This document shows positions 10,152-19,092 of a DNA stretch of 64,000 nucleotides, piece after piece. Source of the DNA: an uncultured Sinobacteraceae bacterium (GTDB taxonomy: Bacteria; Pseudomonadota; Gammaproteobacteria; Nevskiales; Nevskiaceae); the NCBI GenBank assembly GCA_903822975.1, contig CAIJRD010000011.1, positions 434,001 through 498,000 of the forward strand, read 5' to 3'. The notes under the pieces are model-generated. The model ran no database searches. It had not been told where the DNA came from and was given only the letters and a program-made list of their open reading frames with translations. Position 1 is the stretch's first letter; every line of letters begins with the position of its first letter. The position numbers and the translations under genes were made by a program.

Positions 10152-10883
10152 TCAATAGAACGGAATGCGGACGCCGACCTGGTAGTCGTACATCAGGCCC
10201 GGCAGAAAGTTCTGGAAGGTATCGTCGTTGCCGTGGTTGGCGTGCAGGCGCGTCCAGTCGTACTCGGCGAACAGTTCGATATTCGCCCGGCGCCGGATGA
10301 TATGACCGAGCGGGAAGGCGACACCGCCGCGAAACTGCTGGCCGTGCGAGTCCGACAGCTTCAGATAGCCGCCCTCGCCGTAGAACTGCACCCAGGGCCC
10401 GTTCGTGCGGAAGCCGGCGAAGTACCCGGCGCCGTCGTCGTTGTCGTAAATGCGGCCGACATTGCCGAACTGATCGACCAGATCGCCCGAGCTGAAGCGG
10501 TAGTGCATGTAGTCGGCCTTGGCGTAGATCGTCGTCGGAATCAACGGCAGGTACGCCTGGATACCGCCGCCGACGCGCGCCTGTTCATCGAGGCTGGTGC
10601 CGACAAAAGTGTTCTGACCGACGTTCTCAGAAGGCTGGTCTTCGCCGTTGAACTGAAACTTGCCTTCGACGAACAGGTAATACGGCAGGTTCAGCTGTGC
10701 GCTGAAACCCACACCGCTACCCGATGGGCTGTGGTCAGTTTCCTGAACCTTCTGGTCCGCATAGCTGTACCAGACACTGAGATCGCCGGACGGGCGCCAG
10801 AACACCGGCTGCACATAGTCCTGGGCGAACGCGGCGGGCGCCGCAAGTGTTCCGAATGCCAATCCGAGCAGCGTTTTACGCAT
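10152..10883 (-). CDS. Predicted outer-membrane beta-barrel protein
   Basis: 243 aa from ATG 10883, which has a good ribosome binding site (GAGGGAA) upstream; the frame extends to a GTG at 10898. The signal peptide is KTLLGLAFGTLAAPAAFA. The body alternates short aromatic-rich strands (DLSVWYSYADQKV, LPYYLFVEGKFQF, TIYAKADYMHYRFSS, WVQFYGEGGYLKL, NIELFAEYDWTRLH) and ends in VRIPFY. The terminal aromatic residue is typical of BAM-assembled barrels. This is the pattern of a YfaZ- or OmpW-like small barrel, but no specific family could be fixed. Confidence 0.75.
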   Translation of the reverse strand: MRKTLLGLAFGTLAAPAAFAQDYVQPVFWRPSGDLSVWYSYADQKVQETDHSPSGSGVGFSAQLNLPYYLFVEGKFQFNGEDQPSENVGQNTFVGTSLDEQARVGGGIQAYLPLIPTTIYAKADYMHYRFSSGDLVDQFGNVGRIYDNDDGAGYFAGFRTNGPWVQFYGEGGYLKLSDSHGQQFRGGVAFPLGHIIRRRANIELFAEYDWTRLHANHGNDDTFQNFLPGLMYDYQVGVRIPFY

Positions 10884-11064
10884 GAACGATTCCCTCACAA
10901 AGCGACCCCGTTTGTATCCTGCGACCGGCTGAGGCCTGACCGGTTATGCGTATCAGACGCGGCACCGAATGAATGCTGGCTGAACGCGACTGAATCGATA
11001 CTTACGACCAAGGCTGTCGGCCGCCTTACATCTGCTCCGAACCTTTCTCATACGACGCTTGGCC

Positions 11065-11454
11065 TCAGTCGTCGATTTGCAGTGTGCGCTCCTGCACACG
11101 CCCCTGCTCATCGAGCACCCAGGCGCGCAATTGCAGAACGCCCTTGGTTGCGAGCGACGCCGTCAGACGCAGCGTCTGCGGACGCAAGGCGAAGTCGGCG
11201 GGCGTCGGCGCAGTCGGCTGTCCGGGACGATGCAGATAGATCGCCCACAACGCGCGCGTCGGCGCAGTAAAGCGCACATCCGCCTCGCCGAGCAGCGATT
11301 CGAGCGTCGAGCCTGGTGCCGCGATGAAGTACGCATCCGGCAACACGCCCGTTGCGACTGCGGCAAGAAAGCCCTCGCTGCCGGCGATCTGTGCTTCGTG
11401 CAGCAACTGGATGGCGAAGCGGCGTGGCATCACCAGCGGAAGATTTTGCGACAT
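11065..11454 (-). CDS. MoeB-associated protein, degenerate JAMM/MPN-like domain
   Basis: 129 aa from ATG 11454. The frame also runs up to 11478. Position and pattern suggest a decayed JAB/MPN metalloprotease-like domain, a frequent neighbour of MoeB/ThiF adenylyltransferases. MPRRFAIQLLHEAQIAGSEG fits the start of that fold. LWAIYLHRPGQPTAPTPADF aligns with the metal-binding HxHP(x)nSxxD segment, and LQLRAWVLDEQGRVQERTLQI fits the last strands. The two metal-binding histidines do not align (the HSHP block reads LHRP), so metal-dependent activity is unlikely. The assignment is tentative and rests on pattern matching by eye. It lies 130 bp downstream of moeB, with an 11-bp tandem array in the gap. 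Confidence 0.55.
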   Translation of the reverse strand: MSQNLPLVMPRRFAIQLLHEAQIAGSEGFLAAVATGVLPDAYFIAAPGSTLESLLGEADVRFTAPTRALWAIYLHRPGQPTAPTPADFALRPQTLRLTASLATKGVLQLRAWVLDEQGRVQERTLQIDD

Positions 11455-11486
11455 GGTTGGTTCGGTTCCAGATATCAATGGAAATG

Positions 11487-11541
11487 GGGATTCAGACGGG
11501 ATTCAGACGAGATTCAGACGCGACTCGGACGCGATGCAGAT
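11487..11541. repeat. 11-bp tandem array, about 5 units
   Basis: Consecutive 11-bp units (GGGATTCAGAC, repeated once, then GAGATTCAGAC, GCGACTCGGAC and a decayed fifth) lie in the gap between moeB and the downstream gene. No coding role is apparent. Confidence 0.8.
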
Positions 11542-11584
11542 GTTTCGCGAAGTTGCCGCGGCGATGGCGGAACAGACCCGCGTT

Positions 11585-12331
11585 TCACGGGGCGACCGCG
11601 CCGCCGCACACCGGACAGCCCGGATCGCGCGGCAGCTTGAGCGTGCGCCAGTGCATGCGCAGCGCGTCCCACAGATGCAGATGTCCGCGATCGTCGCCGA
11701 GCCCGAGCAGGCGCTTGAGCGCGACCAAGGCCTGCATCGCGCCGACGGTGCCGACCACCGGACCGAGCACGCCAGCGTCTTCGCAGGTTTCCTGCGCCTC
11801 GCCGGTTTCCGGATAGAGGCAGTGATAGCAGGCGCTGCCGGCTGCGCTATCGAACAGCGCAAGCTGACCTTCGAAGCGAATCGCCGCCGCCGACACCAAG
11901 GGCTTGCGCGCGTCTACGCAGGCACGGTTCAGCGCGAAGCGTGTCGGGAAGTTGTCGCTGCAGTCGAGCACGATATCGGCGGCGTCGATCGCTGCGCGCA
12001 AGGCCGCGCCTTGCAGCGGACCCGGGCGCAGGTCGACTTCGATCTGCGCATTCAGCGCGCGCAGTTGTTCGGCCGACGCCTGCATCTTGTCGCGGCCGAC
12101 ATCGGCCTGGCGGTAGACGATCTGCCGCTGCAGGTTGGACAGTTCGACACGATCGCGATCGCTCAACAGCAAGCGCCCGACACCGGCACCTGCGAGATAC
12201 AGACTGGCAACCGCGCCTAGCCCGCCGACGCCGATCACCAGCGCGGTCGAATCCTGCAGCAACTGCTGACCATTGACGCCGACTTCCGGCAGCACGATCT
12301 GTCGCGAATAGCGGCGCAGGTCGGCGCTCAT
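11585..12331 (-). CDS. moeB: Molybdopterin-synthase adenylyltransferase MoeB/ThiF/HesA family
   Basis: 248 aa, typical of MoeB. It is an E1-like enzyme that adenylates the C-terminal glycine of a small sulfur carrier (MoaD or ThiS). The Rossmann motif is GVGGLG (34-39). DRDRVELSNLQRQ carries the ATP and substrate residues, and CSDNFPTR follows. The structural zinc pairs are Cys168/Cys171 (CYHC) and Cys239/Cys242 (CPVC). Cys183 in ETCEDAGVLGP is conserved in the family. The start overlaps the prmC stop (ATGA at 12328-12331), so it is translationally coupled to prmC. MoeB and ThiF cannot be separated from sequence alone; no moa or thi genes are nearby. Confidence 0.93.
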   Translation of the reverse strand: MSADLRRYSRQIVLPEVGVNGQQLLQDSTALVIGVGGLGAVASLYLAGAGVGRLLLSDRDRVELSNLQRQIVYRQADVGRDKMQASAEQLRALNAQIEVDLRPGPLQGAALRAAIDAADIVLDCSDNFPTRFALNRACVDARKPLVSAAAIRFEGQLALFDSAAGSACYHCLYPETGEAQETCEDAGVLGPVVGTVGAMQALVALKRLLGLGDDRGHLHLWDALRMHWRTLKLPRDPGCPVCGGAVAP

Positions 12332-13191
12332 GCGGCGTTCCAGCGCGCACCGGTGGCGCGTTCAAGTCCGGCGAGATCGCGACGCGTTTCGATATCCGCG
12401 AAGCCGCGCGCCGCCAGCAAGGCTCGCACGCCGGCGGCCTGCGTGGCGCCATGTTCGAGCAACAGCCAGCCACCTGCGCGCAATGCGCGCGGCGCCTGGT
12501 CCACCAGTTGTTTCAGCGCGGCGTAACCATCGACACCGGCGGTCAGTGCGGTGATCGGTTCGTGGCGCAGAGCGGCGAGGTGTTCGTCGCCCTCGGCGAC
12601 ATATGGCGGGTTGGACAGCAGCAGATCGAATGTTTCGTCGGCGAGCGGAACGAGCCAGTCGCCCAGTCGAAATTGAACCTGGCCGAGCTGCAGGGTTTTC
12701 GCATTGCTCTGCGCGACTGCAAGCGCTGCCGCGCTCGCATCGACGGCAACGATCTGCGCATCGCCACGTTCGTGGGCAAGCGCGAGTGCGATCGCGCCGC
12801 TGCCGGTGCCGAGATCGGCAATCGCCGGCGCGGAATTTTCGCGCATACATTCCAGCGCCCATTCGACCAGCAACTCGGTTTCCGGACGCGGCACCAGCAC
12901 CGCCGGCGAGACCGCGAAGCGCAGACTCCAGAACTCCTGTTCGCCGAGGATGTACGCAATCGGTTCACCATTGATGCGGCGTGCGAGCGCATCTGCAAAC
13001 GCGTTCGCCTGCGGCGCGGTCAGCAGCTGTGCGCCGCGCAGCCGCAACTGCGTGCGTGTGACTCCGAGGGTGTGCGCGAGTAACAACTCGGCGTCGAGTC
13101 GCGCGCTGTCTGAAGTCGCCTGCAGTTGCCTGACGGCACTGCCGAGGCAGGCGTCGAGTGTTATTCCGACTGCAGCTGCGGCGGTGTTCAC
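12328..13191 (-). CDS. prmC: Peptide chain release factor N5-glutamine methyltransferase
   Basis: 287 aa. Methylates the glutamine of the GGQ motif of release factors, using S-adenosylmethionine. The SAM motif is [14 protein letters not shown] (126-139), preceded by [14 protein letters not shown]. The catalytic NPPY signature is at residues 194-197. The helical N-terminal domain that recognises RF1/RF2 is present. The gene overlaps its substrate gene prfA upstream (4 bp) and moeB downstream (4 bp), a tightly coupled unit. Confidence 0.97.
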   Translation of the reverse strand: MNTAAAAVGITLDACLGSAVRQLQATSDSARLDAELLLAHTLGVTRTQLRLRGAQLLTAPQANAFADALARRINGEPIAYILGEQEFWSLRFAVSPAVLVPRPETELLVEWALECMRENSAPAIADLGTGSGAIALALAHERGDAQIVAVDASAAALAVAQSNAKTLQLGQVQFRLGDWLVPLADETFDLLLSNPPYVAEGDEHLAALRHEPITALTAGVDGYAALKQLVDQAPRALRAGGWLLLEHGATQAAGVRALLAARGFADIETRRDLAGLERATGARWNAA

Positions 13192-14270
13192 GCGGACTCT
13201 GAGGCTTCTGCCAGCAGTTCGGCCTGATGTTCGGCCAACAGCGGCTGAATGATGCTGTCCACGTCGCCCTGGATGATGCGGTCGAGTTGGTACAAAGTCA
13301 GGTTGATGCGGTGATCGGTGACACGACCCTGCGGAAAGTTGTAGGTGCGGATGCGCTCGGAGCGGTCACCGCTGCCGACCAGCTTCTTGCGCGTGGCCGC
13401 GCGCTCGCTGTCTTCCTTGTGGCGTTGTGCGTCCAGCAGACGCGAACCGAGCAGGCTCATCGCCTTCGCGCGGTTCTTGTGCTGACTGCGCTCTTCCTGA
13501 CATTCAACCACCACACCGCTCGGAATATGCGTGATGCGGATCGCCGACTCGGTCTTGTTGACGTGCTGACCGCCGGCGCCGCTCGAACGATAGGTGTCGA
13601 TTTTCAGATCGGCCGGATTGATGTCGATCGCCTGGGTTTCCTCCAGCTCCGGCAGCACCGCGACGGTCGCCGCCGACGTATGGATACGGCCCTGCGCCTC
13701 GGTCTCCGGCACGCGCTGTACCCGATGCGCACCGGATTCGAACTTGAGCCGCGAATACGCACCAAAGCCTTCGATCCGCGAAATGATTTCGCGATAGCCG
13801 CCGTGCTCGCCTTCGTTCTCGCTCAATACCTCGACGGTCCAGCCCTGCAGCTCGGCATAGCGCGAGTACATGCGGAACAAGTCACCGGCAAAAATTGCAG
13901 CTTCGTCGCCACCGGTGCCGGCGCGGATTTCGAGAAACACGTTGTTGCCGTCGAGCGGATCCTTCGGCACCAGGAAGCCTTGTAGCTCGGCTTCGAGTTG
14001 TTGCGCGCGTTGCTGCAGATCGGGTAGCTCGGCTTCGGCCATCGCGCGCATCTCCACATCGCCGCGCAGTTCTTCGAGGCCGGCGATTTCTTTCAGCACG
14101 CCGGCATAGCGCGTGAAGGTTTCGGCCAGCGGTCCAAGCTGCGCGTATTCCTGTGACAGGCGCCGGAACTTGTCGGTATTGCCGAGCACTTCGGGACTCG
14201 ACAGTTCGCGCGCGATTTCGTCGCGGCGTTCCACCATGGTTTCAAGTTTCTGCAGCAGGCTGGCTTTCAT
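13188..14270 (-). CDS. prfA: Peptide chain release factor 1
   Basis: 360 aa, standard for RF1, which reads UAA and UAG. The codon-recognition tripeptide is PET at 188-190 (family PxT) in [15 protein letters not shown], and the GGQ catalytic motif is at 233-235 in [14 protein letters not shown]. The N-terminal coiled coil and C-terminal [20 protein letters not shown] are intact. The ATG at 14270 has only a weak purine tract upstream. It lies 95 bp downstream of hemA, a common arrangement in gammaproteobacteria. Confidence 0.98.
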   Translation of the reverse strand: MKASLLQKLETMVERRDEIARELSSPEVLGNTDKFRRLSQEYAQLGPLAETFTRYAGVLKEIAGLEELRGDVEMRAMAEAELPDLQQRAQQLEAELQGFLVPKDPLDGNNVFLEIRAGTGGDEAAIFAGDLFRMYSRYAELQGWTVEVLSENEGEHGGYREIISRIEGFGAYSRLKFESGAHRVQRVPETEAQGRIHTSAATVAVLPELEETQAIDINPADLKIDTYRSSGAGGQHVNKTESAIRITHIPSGVVVECQEERSQHKNRAKAMSLLGSRLLDAQRHKEDSERAATRKKLVGSGDRSERIRTYNFPQGRVTDHRINLTLYQLDRIIQGDVDSIIQPLLAEHQAELLAEASESA

Positions 14271-14365
14271 CGGTCTCGATTCGGACCGCTGCGGCTGGAT
14301 TCAAGATTCGGATGGAAACGCAAAACGCGTCGTCCCGCCGCCACCGCAACGCCCCGGCTAAGGGG

Positions 14366-15628
14366 CTAGTTGTCGGTATCGGGCAGATCGAACAGCTTGT
14401 GGGCCGCGTCGATCAGCATCGACTGCTCGACCAGATCGGCCTTGTGCAGGCGTTCGCTCGGTGCGTGCAGCAGCTTGTTGGCGAGCGTGTCGGCGACGAA
14501 CGCCATGACCGCCTCCGGGCTCTCGCCGTTGGCCAGTTTGCGCCGCGCCTTGATCAATACGTCGTCGCGATGCGCGCGTGCACGCGTGCGCAGTCGGCGG
14601 ATGGTGGCGCCGGCGTCGCGACTCTCCATCCAGCGCTCGAAAGTGCGCGCATAGTCTTCCACCAGCACTTCGGCCTGCTGTGCCGAGGCTTCGCGCACTT
14701 TCAGATTGTCGGCGATCACCGCGCGCAGATCGTCGAGCGAGTACAGGTAAACGTCTTCCAGTTGCGCGATTGCCGGATCGAGATCGCGCGGCATCGCCAG
14801 GTCGACCATCAGCACCGGCTTGCGCCGACGACCCTTGATCGCGCGGGCAACGGCGTCGCGCTTGAGGATGTGGTCGCGGCTGGCGGTGCTGGAGATGACG
14901 ACGTCCGCTTCCGGCAGATGGGCGCCCAGATCGCTCAGCGAAATGGCGTAGCCCTGCACCGATTGCGCAAGGATCTGCGCGCGCTCGATGCTGCGGTTGG
15001 CGACGATGATGCGACCGACGCCGCGACCGCGCAGATGGCGCGCCAGCAATTGCACGGTGTCGCCGGCACCGATCAGCAAGGCGGTCTGCTTGCCGAGATC
15101 GGCGAAAATATGTTGCGCGAGTTGCACTGCGGCGTACGCGACGCTGACCGGATGCGCGCCGATCTGCGTGGTGCTGCGAATCAGCTTGGCGACCGAGAAC
15201 GCGTGCTGGAACAACCGCGACAGCACCGGGCCGACCGACTGCACCGACTGCGCCTGCGCGAACGCCTGCTTCATCTGGCCGAGAATCTGCGGCTCGCCGA
15301 GCACCATCGAATCGAGTCCGGCGGCAACGCGCAAGCTGTGCAGCACGCTGCCCTGGTCGCGCAAGGTGTAGGCGTAGCGGTCGAGTTCGGCAGCGTGCGC
15401 CTGGCGCTCGCGACGCCACCATTCCATCACCCGCACGCTGTCTTCGGGTGCGGCGACCGTGAAAATTTCGGTGCGGTTGCAGGTCGACAAGATCGCCGCC
15501 TCGTCGATGCCGGGCAAGGCACGCAGGCGCGCCAGGGCGGCGGGTAGTTCGTCACTGGTGAAGGCCAGCCGCTCCCGCGCGTCGACCGGCGCGGAATGAT
15601 GGCTGAGTCCCAGTGTCAGAAGCGGCAT
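14366..15628 (-). CDS. hemA: Glutamyl-tRNA reductase
   Basis: 420 aa. NADPH-dependent reduction of glutamyl-tRNA to glutamate-1-semialdehyde, the first step of C5 tetrapyrrole synthesis. Active-site Cys50 is in ILSTCNRTE. GLDSMVLGEPQILGQMKQAF is the family signature. The NADPH-binding segment is ALLIGAGDTVQLLARHL, followed by the dimerisation domain. It heads the hemA-prfA-prmC-moeB cluster and is divergent from the TPR lipoprotein at 15726. The long plus-strand frame over it is a shadow. Confidence 0.98.
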   Translation of the reverse strand: MPLLTLGLSHHSAPVDARERLAFTSDELPAALARLRALPGIDEAAILSTCNRTEIFTVAAPEDSVRVMEWWRRERQAHAAELDRYAYTLRDQGSVLHSLRVAAGLDSMVLGEPQILGQMKQAFAQAQSVQSVGPVLSRLFQHAFSVAKLIRSTTQIGAHPVSVAYAAVQLAQHIFADLGKQTALLIGAGDTVQLLARHLRGRGVGRIIVANRSIERAQILAQSVQGYAISLSDLGAHLPEADVVISSTASRDHILKRDAVARAIKGRRRKPVLMVDLAMPRDLDPAIAQLEDVYLYSLDDLRAVIADNLKVREASAQQAEVLVEDYARTFERWMESRDAGATIRRLRTRARAHRDDVLIKARRKLANGESPEAVMAFVADTLANKLLHAPSERLHKADLVEQSMLIDAAHKLFDLPDTDN

Positions 15629-15714
15629 GACGATACCTCGACAACAACCGCTGAATTGTCCGGTATGGCTCCCTGCGGGACAAGTCGCGCCCGCGTCCCG
15701 CCTGCGCTCACGCT

Positions 15715-15720
15715 AGAATA
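15715..15720 (+). promoter_or_regulatory. Candidate -10 element (TAGAAT) for the TPR lipoprotein gene
   Basis: TAGAAT ends five bases before the TTG at 15726. If it is used, transcription would begin at about the TTG, giving a leaderless or near-leaderless message or favouring the downstream GTG start at 15753. No good -35 match was seen. Confidence 0.35.
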
Positions 15721-15725
15721 AGACC

Positions 15726-17489
15726 TTGAAAACTCCAGTCCTCGCCGCCGCCGTGCCGATCGCCAATTCCTACCTGCGCTGTGCGCCCTGTCTGGTGGCG
15801 CTGCTGGCTTTGGTCGGCGGCTGCGCAATGGCGCCGGCCACTGTTGCCGGTGAAACGCCGCACAGCACCAAGGTCGCAGCCGCGGCGGCCGTTGCGCCGC
15901 CCTCGCCGAACGAGCAGACCCAGTACCACATCCTCGCGGGCGAAGTGGCGGCCGGACGACAGCAGCCGCACGTCGCCGCCGAGGAGTTCCTGGCCGCGCT
16001 GGATACGCAGCCCGACAAGGATCTCGCCGCCCGTGCGACCACGTTGGCGGTGCAGTCCGAAGATCCGGAACTGGCGCTGACCGCCGCGCGGCGCTGGCTG
16101 GCGCTGGATTCCACCAGCCTCGAAGCGCGCGAAGTGATCGTGCGGCTGGCGCTGCATCAGGGGCTCGACGAAGAACTGTTCGCGCAGTGCGATCGCATCA
16201 TCAAAGACCATCCAGGCGGCCAGGACGACGGTTTCCATCACGTCGCGCTGCTGATGTCGGGCGAACCCGGCAAAGCCGCCGAAGCGCTGGCGATGATGAA
16301 CCGGCTGGTCGCGGCCTACCCGAAGGAACCCGGCGGTTATCGCGCGCTGAGCCTGTTGGCGCAGCGCTACAACCAGCCGCAGTTGGCCGAGGATGCGGCG
16401 CGAAACGCGCTGAAGCTGCAGCCCGGTTCGAAGGAATCGACTCTGCTGCTGATCGGCGCGCTGGTCAAGCAGGGCAAGATCGGCGAAGCCGATCCCTTGA
16501 TGGATGGCGTCACCCACAACAATCCGGATGCGACCGAACTGCGCCTGAAATACGCGCAACTGCTGCTCGAATCGGATCAGCGCGTGCATGGCCGCGAGCA
16601 GCTCGAACGCCTGCTCAAGGCCGAACCGGACAACGCCGATGCGCGCTACCTGCTCGGCCTGCTGGCGCTCGACGAGCACAAGCCCGACGAAGCGCAGGCG
16701 CAGTTCGAAATCCTGGCGAAGAAGGGCGGCCGCCAGTCCGAGGCGCAGTACTACCTCGGTCGCGTGGCCGAGTACCGCCACGATCCTGCGGCCGCACTGG
16801 CGCACTACGAGAAAGTCGGCAACGGCTCGCAGGGCCTCGATGCGGTGATTCGTCGCGCGGTCATGCTGGGCAAGCTCGGTCGTCTCGACGAAGCCCAGGC
16901 GCTGCTGGAAGAACTGGCCACGCAACTGCCGCAGATGAACGATCGCTTCGTGCTCACCGAAGGCGACATCCTGCTCGACGCCGGCGCCACCGACAAAGCA
17001 ATCGCGGTCTATACCGATGCGCTGGCGAGTACGCCGGACAATGCGGATCTGCTGTACGCGCGCTCACTGGTTTACGAGCGCAGCGGCCGCATTCCGCTGG
17101 CCGAAGCCGATCTGCGGCAGATCCTGGTGAAGTCGCCCGACGACGCCCGCACCCTGAACGCGCTCGGCTACATGCTCACCGTGCACGGCAACAATCTCGC
17201 CGAGGCGCAGCAGTTGATCGATCGCGCGCTGGTGCTGACGCCGGATGAACCTGCCGTGATCGACAGCGCCGGTTGGCTGCGTTTCCGCCAGGGACATCCG
17301 CAGGATGCCTTGCCGCTGCTGCAGAAGGCCTACGCGCAGTTCCCGGACGCCGAAATCGCGGCCCACCTCGGTGAAGTGCTGTGGTCGCTCGGCAACAAGG
17401 ACGAAGCGCGCGCCCTGCTCGCGCGCGCCTCGCACGACGACCCCGACAACGCGGTGCTGCGCGACACCGTCAAACGCATCGCCCCTTAG
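15726..17489 (+). CDS. TPR-repeat outer-membrane lipoprotein, lolB-linked
   Basis: 587 aa from TTG 15726; the in-frame GTG at 15753 is an alternative that keeps the signal peptide. The lipobox is ALVGGC with Cys33, followed by a linker. From about residue 60 the protein is a long run of TPR-like helical pairs (EQTQYHILAGEVAAGRQQPHVAAEEFLAAL, PGGYRALSLLAQRYNQPQLAEDAARNAL, ADARYLLGLLALDEHKPDEAQAQFEIL, ARTLNALGYMLTVHGNNLAEAQQLIDRAL). This is the same gene found between hemA and lolB in pseudomonads and relatives. The role is probably scaffolding in outer-membrane assembly but is not established here. lolB follows after 15 bp. Confidence 0.9.
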   Translation: MKTPVLAAAVPIANSYLRCAPCLVALLALVGGCAMAPATVAGETPHSTKVAAAAAVAPPSPNEQTQYHILAGEVAAGRQQPHVAAEEFLAALDTQPDKDLAARATTLAVQSEDPELALTAARRWLALDSTSLEAREVIVRLALHQGLDEELFAQCDRIIKDHPGGQDDGFHHVALLMSGEPGKAAEALAMMNRLVAAYPKEPGGYRALSLLAQRYNQPQLAEDAARNALKLQPGSKESTLLLIGALVKQGKIGEADPLMDGVTHNNPDATELRLKYAQLLLESDQRVHGREQLERLLKAEPDNADARYLLGLLALDEHKPDEAQAQFEILAKKGGRQSEAQYYLGRVAEYRHDPAAALAHYEKVGNGSQGLDAVIRRAVMLGKLGRLDEAQALLEELATQLPQMNDRFVLTEGDILLDAGATDKAIAVYTDALASTPDNADLLYARSLVYERSGRIPLAEADLRQILVKSPDDARTLNALGYMLTVHGNNLAEAQQLIDRALVLTPDEPAVIDSAGWLRFRQGHPQDALPLLQKAYAQFPDAEIAAHLGEVLWSLGNKDEARALLARASHDDPDNAVLRDTVKRIAP

Positions 17490-17504
17490 CATCGCGATCC
17501 GAAC

Positions 17505-18131
17505 ATGAGCCGACGCGCGTCGCTGCCGCTGTGGATCGCAGCGCTCGCGCTACTGCTCGCCGCCTGCAGCGGCAGCCCGCCCAACGGCGAAGTCGACCAA
17601 CGACAAGCCGGCGTGCTGTGGCAGCACCATCAGGCGCAATTGCGGGCGATTCGGGACTTCGTCCTGTCTGGGCGCATCGCCGAGTTGGGGCTCACCGGCA
17701 ATCGCGCTGATCTGAAGTGGACTCAACAGGCCGCGCATTTCGAGGTTCGCGTATCGGGGCCGCTCGGCGTTGGCGCCTTGCTGCTCAGCGGCGTACCCGA
17801 CGCGGTGACGATCCGCACCAAGGATGGCGTGCTGCAGACGCGCGACCCGAGCGACTTCATGCAGCAGCAACTAGGCTGGAGCCTGCCGGTCGCGCGGCTG
17901 CGCTACTGGGTGCTCGGTCTGCCGGCGCCGGGCAGCGCGCCGAGCCTGCTGCTGGATGCGCAAGGCCGCGCGGCGACGCTGCAGCAGGACGGCTGGAATC
18001 TGCAGTACGTCGAATATCAGACCGTCGGCGCGCTCGCGCTGCCGCGCAAGCTGGAATTGGCTGACGGCACGCACCGCTTCAGGCTGGTGATCGATCAATG
18101 GAGCGACCTCGCCGACGGCGACGGCGCCTGA
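17505..18131 (+). CDS. lolB: Outer-membrane lipoprotein receptor LolB
   Basis: 208 aa. Receives lipoproteins from periplasmic LolA and inserts them into the outer membrane. The lipobox is LLLAAC with Cys21. The body has the LolB pattern: FVLSGRIAELGL, ADLKWTQQAAHFEVRVSGPLGVGALLLSG, FMQQQLGWSLPVARLRYWVLGLPAPG, GWNLQYVEYQ and LPRKLEL near the end. It lies 15 bp downstream of the TPR lipoprotein. In many gammaproteobacteria ispE follows; here it does not. Confidence 0.95.
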   Translation: MSRRASLPLWIAALALLLAACSGSPPNGEVDQRQAGVLWQHHQAQLRAIRDFVLSGRIAELGLTGNRADLKWTQQAAHFEVRVSGPLGVGALLLSGVPDAVTIRTKDGVLQTRDPSDFMQQQLGWSLPVARLRYWVLGLPAPGSAPSLLLDAQGRAATLQQDGWNLQYVEYQTVGALALPRKLELADGTHRFRLVIDQWSDLADGDGA

Positions 18132-18186
18132 AGTTCAAGCAGCGCATCACTCGAAAAATAGCGGTTAAACGGCGGGGACACGCAGC

Positions 18187-18627
18187 ATGCAAGCGACACT
18201 GACGGCACAGCAGGTGAGCGACCTGATCCACCTCGGCTTCGCCGCCAAGCGACCGATGCTGGAGATCGAGGAGATCCGCGACGGCTACGTGCGAACGCGC
18301 CTGCTCTATCGCGACTCGATGCTGCGCCCCGGCAAGGTGCTGTCCGGACCGGCGATGTTCACTGCCGCCGATCTGGCGATGTACGCCTTGGTGCTGTCGC
18401 ACGTCGGCCCGCAGTTGATGGCGGTTACCGCCAACCTCAACATCAACTTCCTCAATAAGGCAGCGCCGGGCGACATCGTCGCCGAAGGTCGACTGTTGAA
18501 GCTCGGCCGGCGTCTGGCGGTGATGGAGGCCTCGCTGTATTCGTCGGCGCAGCCGGATATTTGCGTTGCGCACGTCACCGGTAGCTATGCGCTGCCGATC
18601 AGTCCCGGCGCCGCGCCGCGTCTCTGA
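18187..18627 (+). CDS. PaaI-type (hotdog-fold) thioesterase family protein
   Basis: 146 aa. A hotdog-fold acyl-CoA thioesterase of the PaaI/DUF4442 group: VRTRLLYRDSMLRPGKVLSGPAMFTAADLAMYALVL contains the long central helix and substrate-pocket segment. TANLNINFLNKAAPGDIVAEGRLLKLGRRLAVMEASL is the characteristic strand block. No catalytic residue can be assigned with confidence. It occupies the position between lolB and tRNA-Gln usually held by ispE. The start ATG 18187 is 55 bp past the lolB stop, with only a weak ribosome binding site. Confidence 0.85.
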   Translation: MQATLTAQQVSDLIHLGFAAKRPMLEIEEIRDGYVRTRLLYRDSMLRPGKVLSGPAMFTAADLAMYALVLSHVGPQLMAVTANLNINFLNKAAPGDIVAEGRLLKLGRRLAVMEASLYSSAQPDICVAHVTGSYALPISPGAAPRL

Positions 18628-18684
18628 CGCAGGTTCTCTCGCAGATTCTCTTCGCGCGGGGCTGAATCGCTCGCGCATGGCGGC

Positions 18685-18690
18685 TATAAT
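18685..18690 (+). promoter_or_regulatory. -10 element of tRNA-Gln promoter
   Basis: Consensus TATAAT, 19 bp before the mature tRNA 5' end. The hexamer 17 bp upstream (18662-18667, CTGAAT) is a partial -35 match. Confidence 0.7.
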
Positions 18691-18709
18691 CCGCGCGCAA
18701 CGTGAGTAC

Positions 18710-18784
18710 TGGGGCGTCGCCAAGTGGTAAGGCAACGGGTTTTGATCCCGTCATTCGGTGGTTCGAATCCATCCGCCCCAGCCA
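18710..18784 (+). tRNA. tRNA-Gln (anticodon TTG)
   Basis: A 75-nt cloverleaf. The acceptor arm is TGGGGCG (18710-18716) with CGCCCCA (18774-18780), the discriminator is G, and CCA is encoded at 18782-18784. The anticodon stem is ACGGG/CCCGT, enclosing a loop with TTG. The T arm contains GGTTCGAATCC. A tRNA-Gln just upstream of prs is normal for this gammaproteobacterial cluster. Confidence 0.97.
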
Positions 18785-19092
18785 ACGTGTCCGGAACGGT
18801 CGATCGATCACAAGCCTTTCGCGCAAGCACCGCGCAGGCGCCGAATCGAAGTCCGAGCCGGTGATGCTTCGATACAACGGTTGCTGCCGATGCTGAGTCC
18901 CATCGCGGATTCGACGATCAAGGCAATCGGTTGCACGCCACGCTTTCCACAAGGTCGACGATTTGAAACCGATCCCGCTGTCTCCGGTATCCGCGCCCGA
19001 GCCTTCGACCTAAGGACCAGTCGGTGCGGCATCCGGGCCTGAACAGGACGGACCGCCGCGCTGATGGACTCACTTTCGACTCCATTGATCCC
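18785..19092 (+). other. Leader region between tRNA-Gln and prs
   Basis: 308 bp with no credible gene. The prs frame is open back to a GTG at 19024, but conservation of the protein begins only at ATG 19093. No terminator was seen after the tRNA, so read-through into prs is possible. Confidence 0.5.

Noticed and set aside
14153-15547. A 464-codon plus-strand open frame
   Set aside because: Antisense to hemA and part of prfA; no protein pattern.
18599-18952. A minus-strand frame containing GRMDSNHRMTGSKPVALPL
   Set aside because: A translation of the complement of tRNA-Gln, another common spurious annotation.
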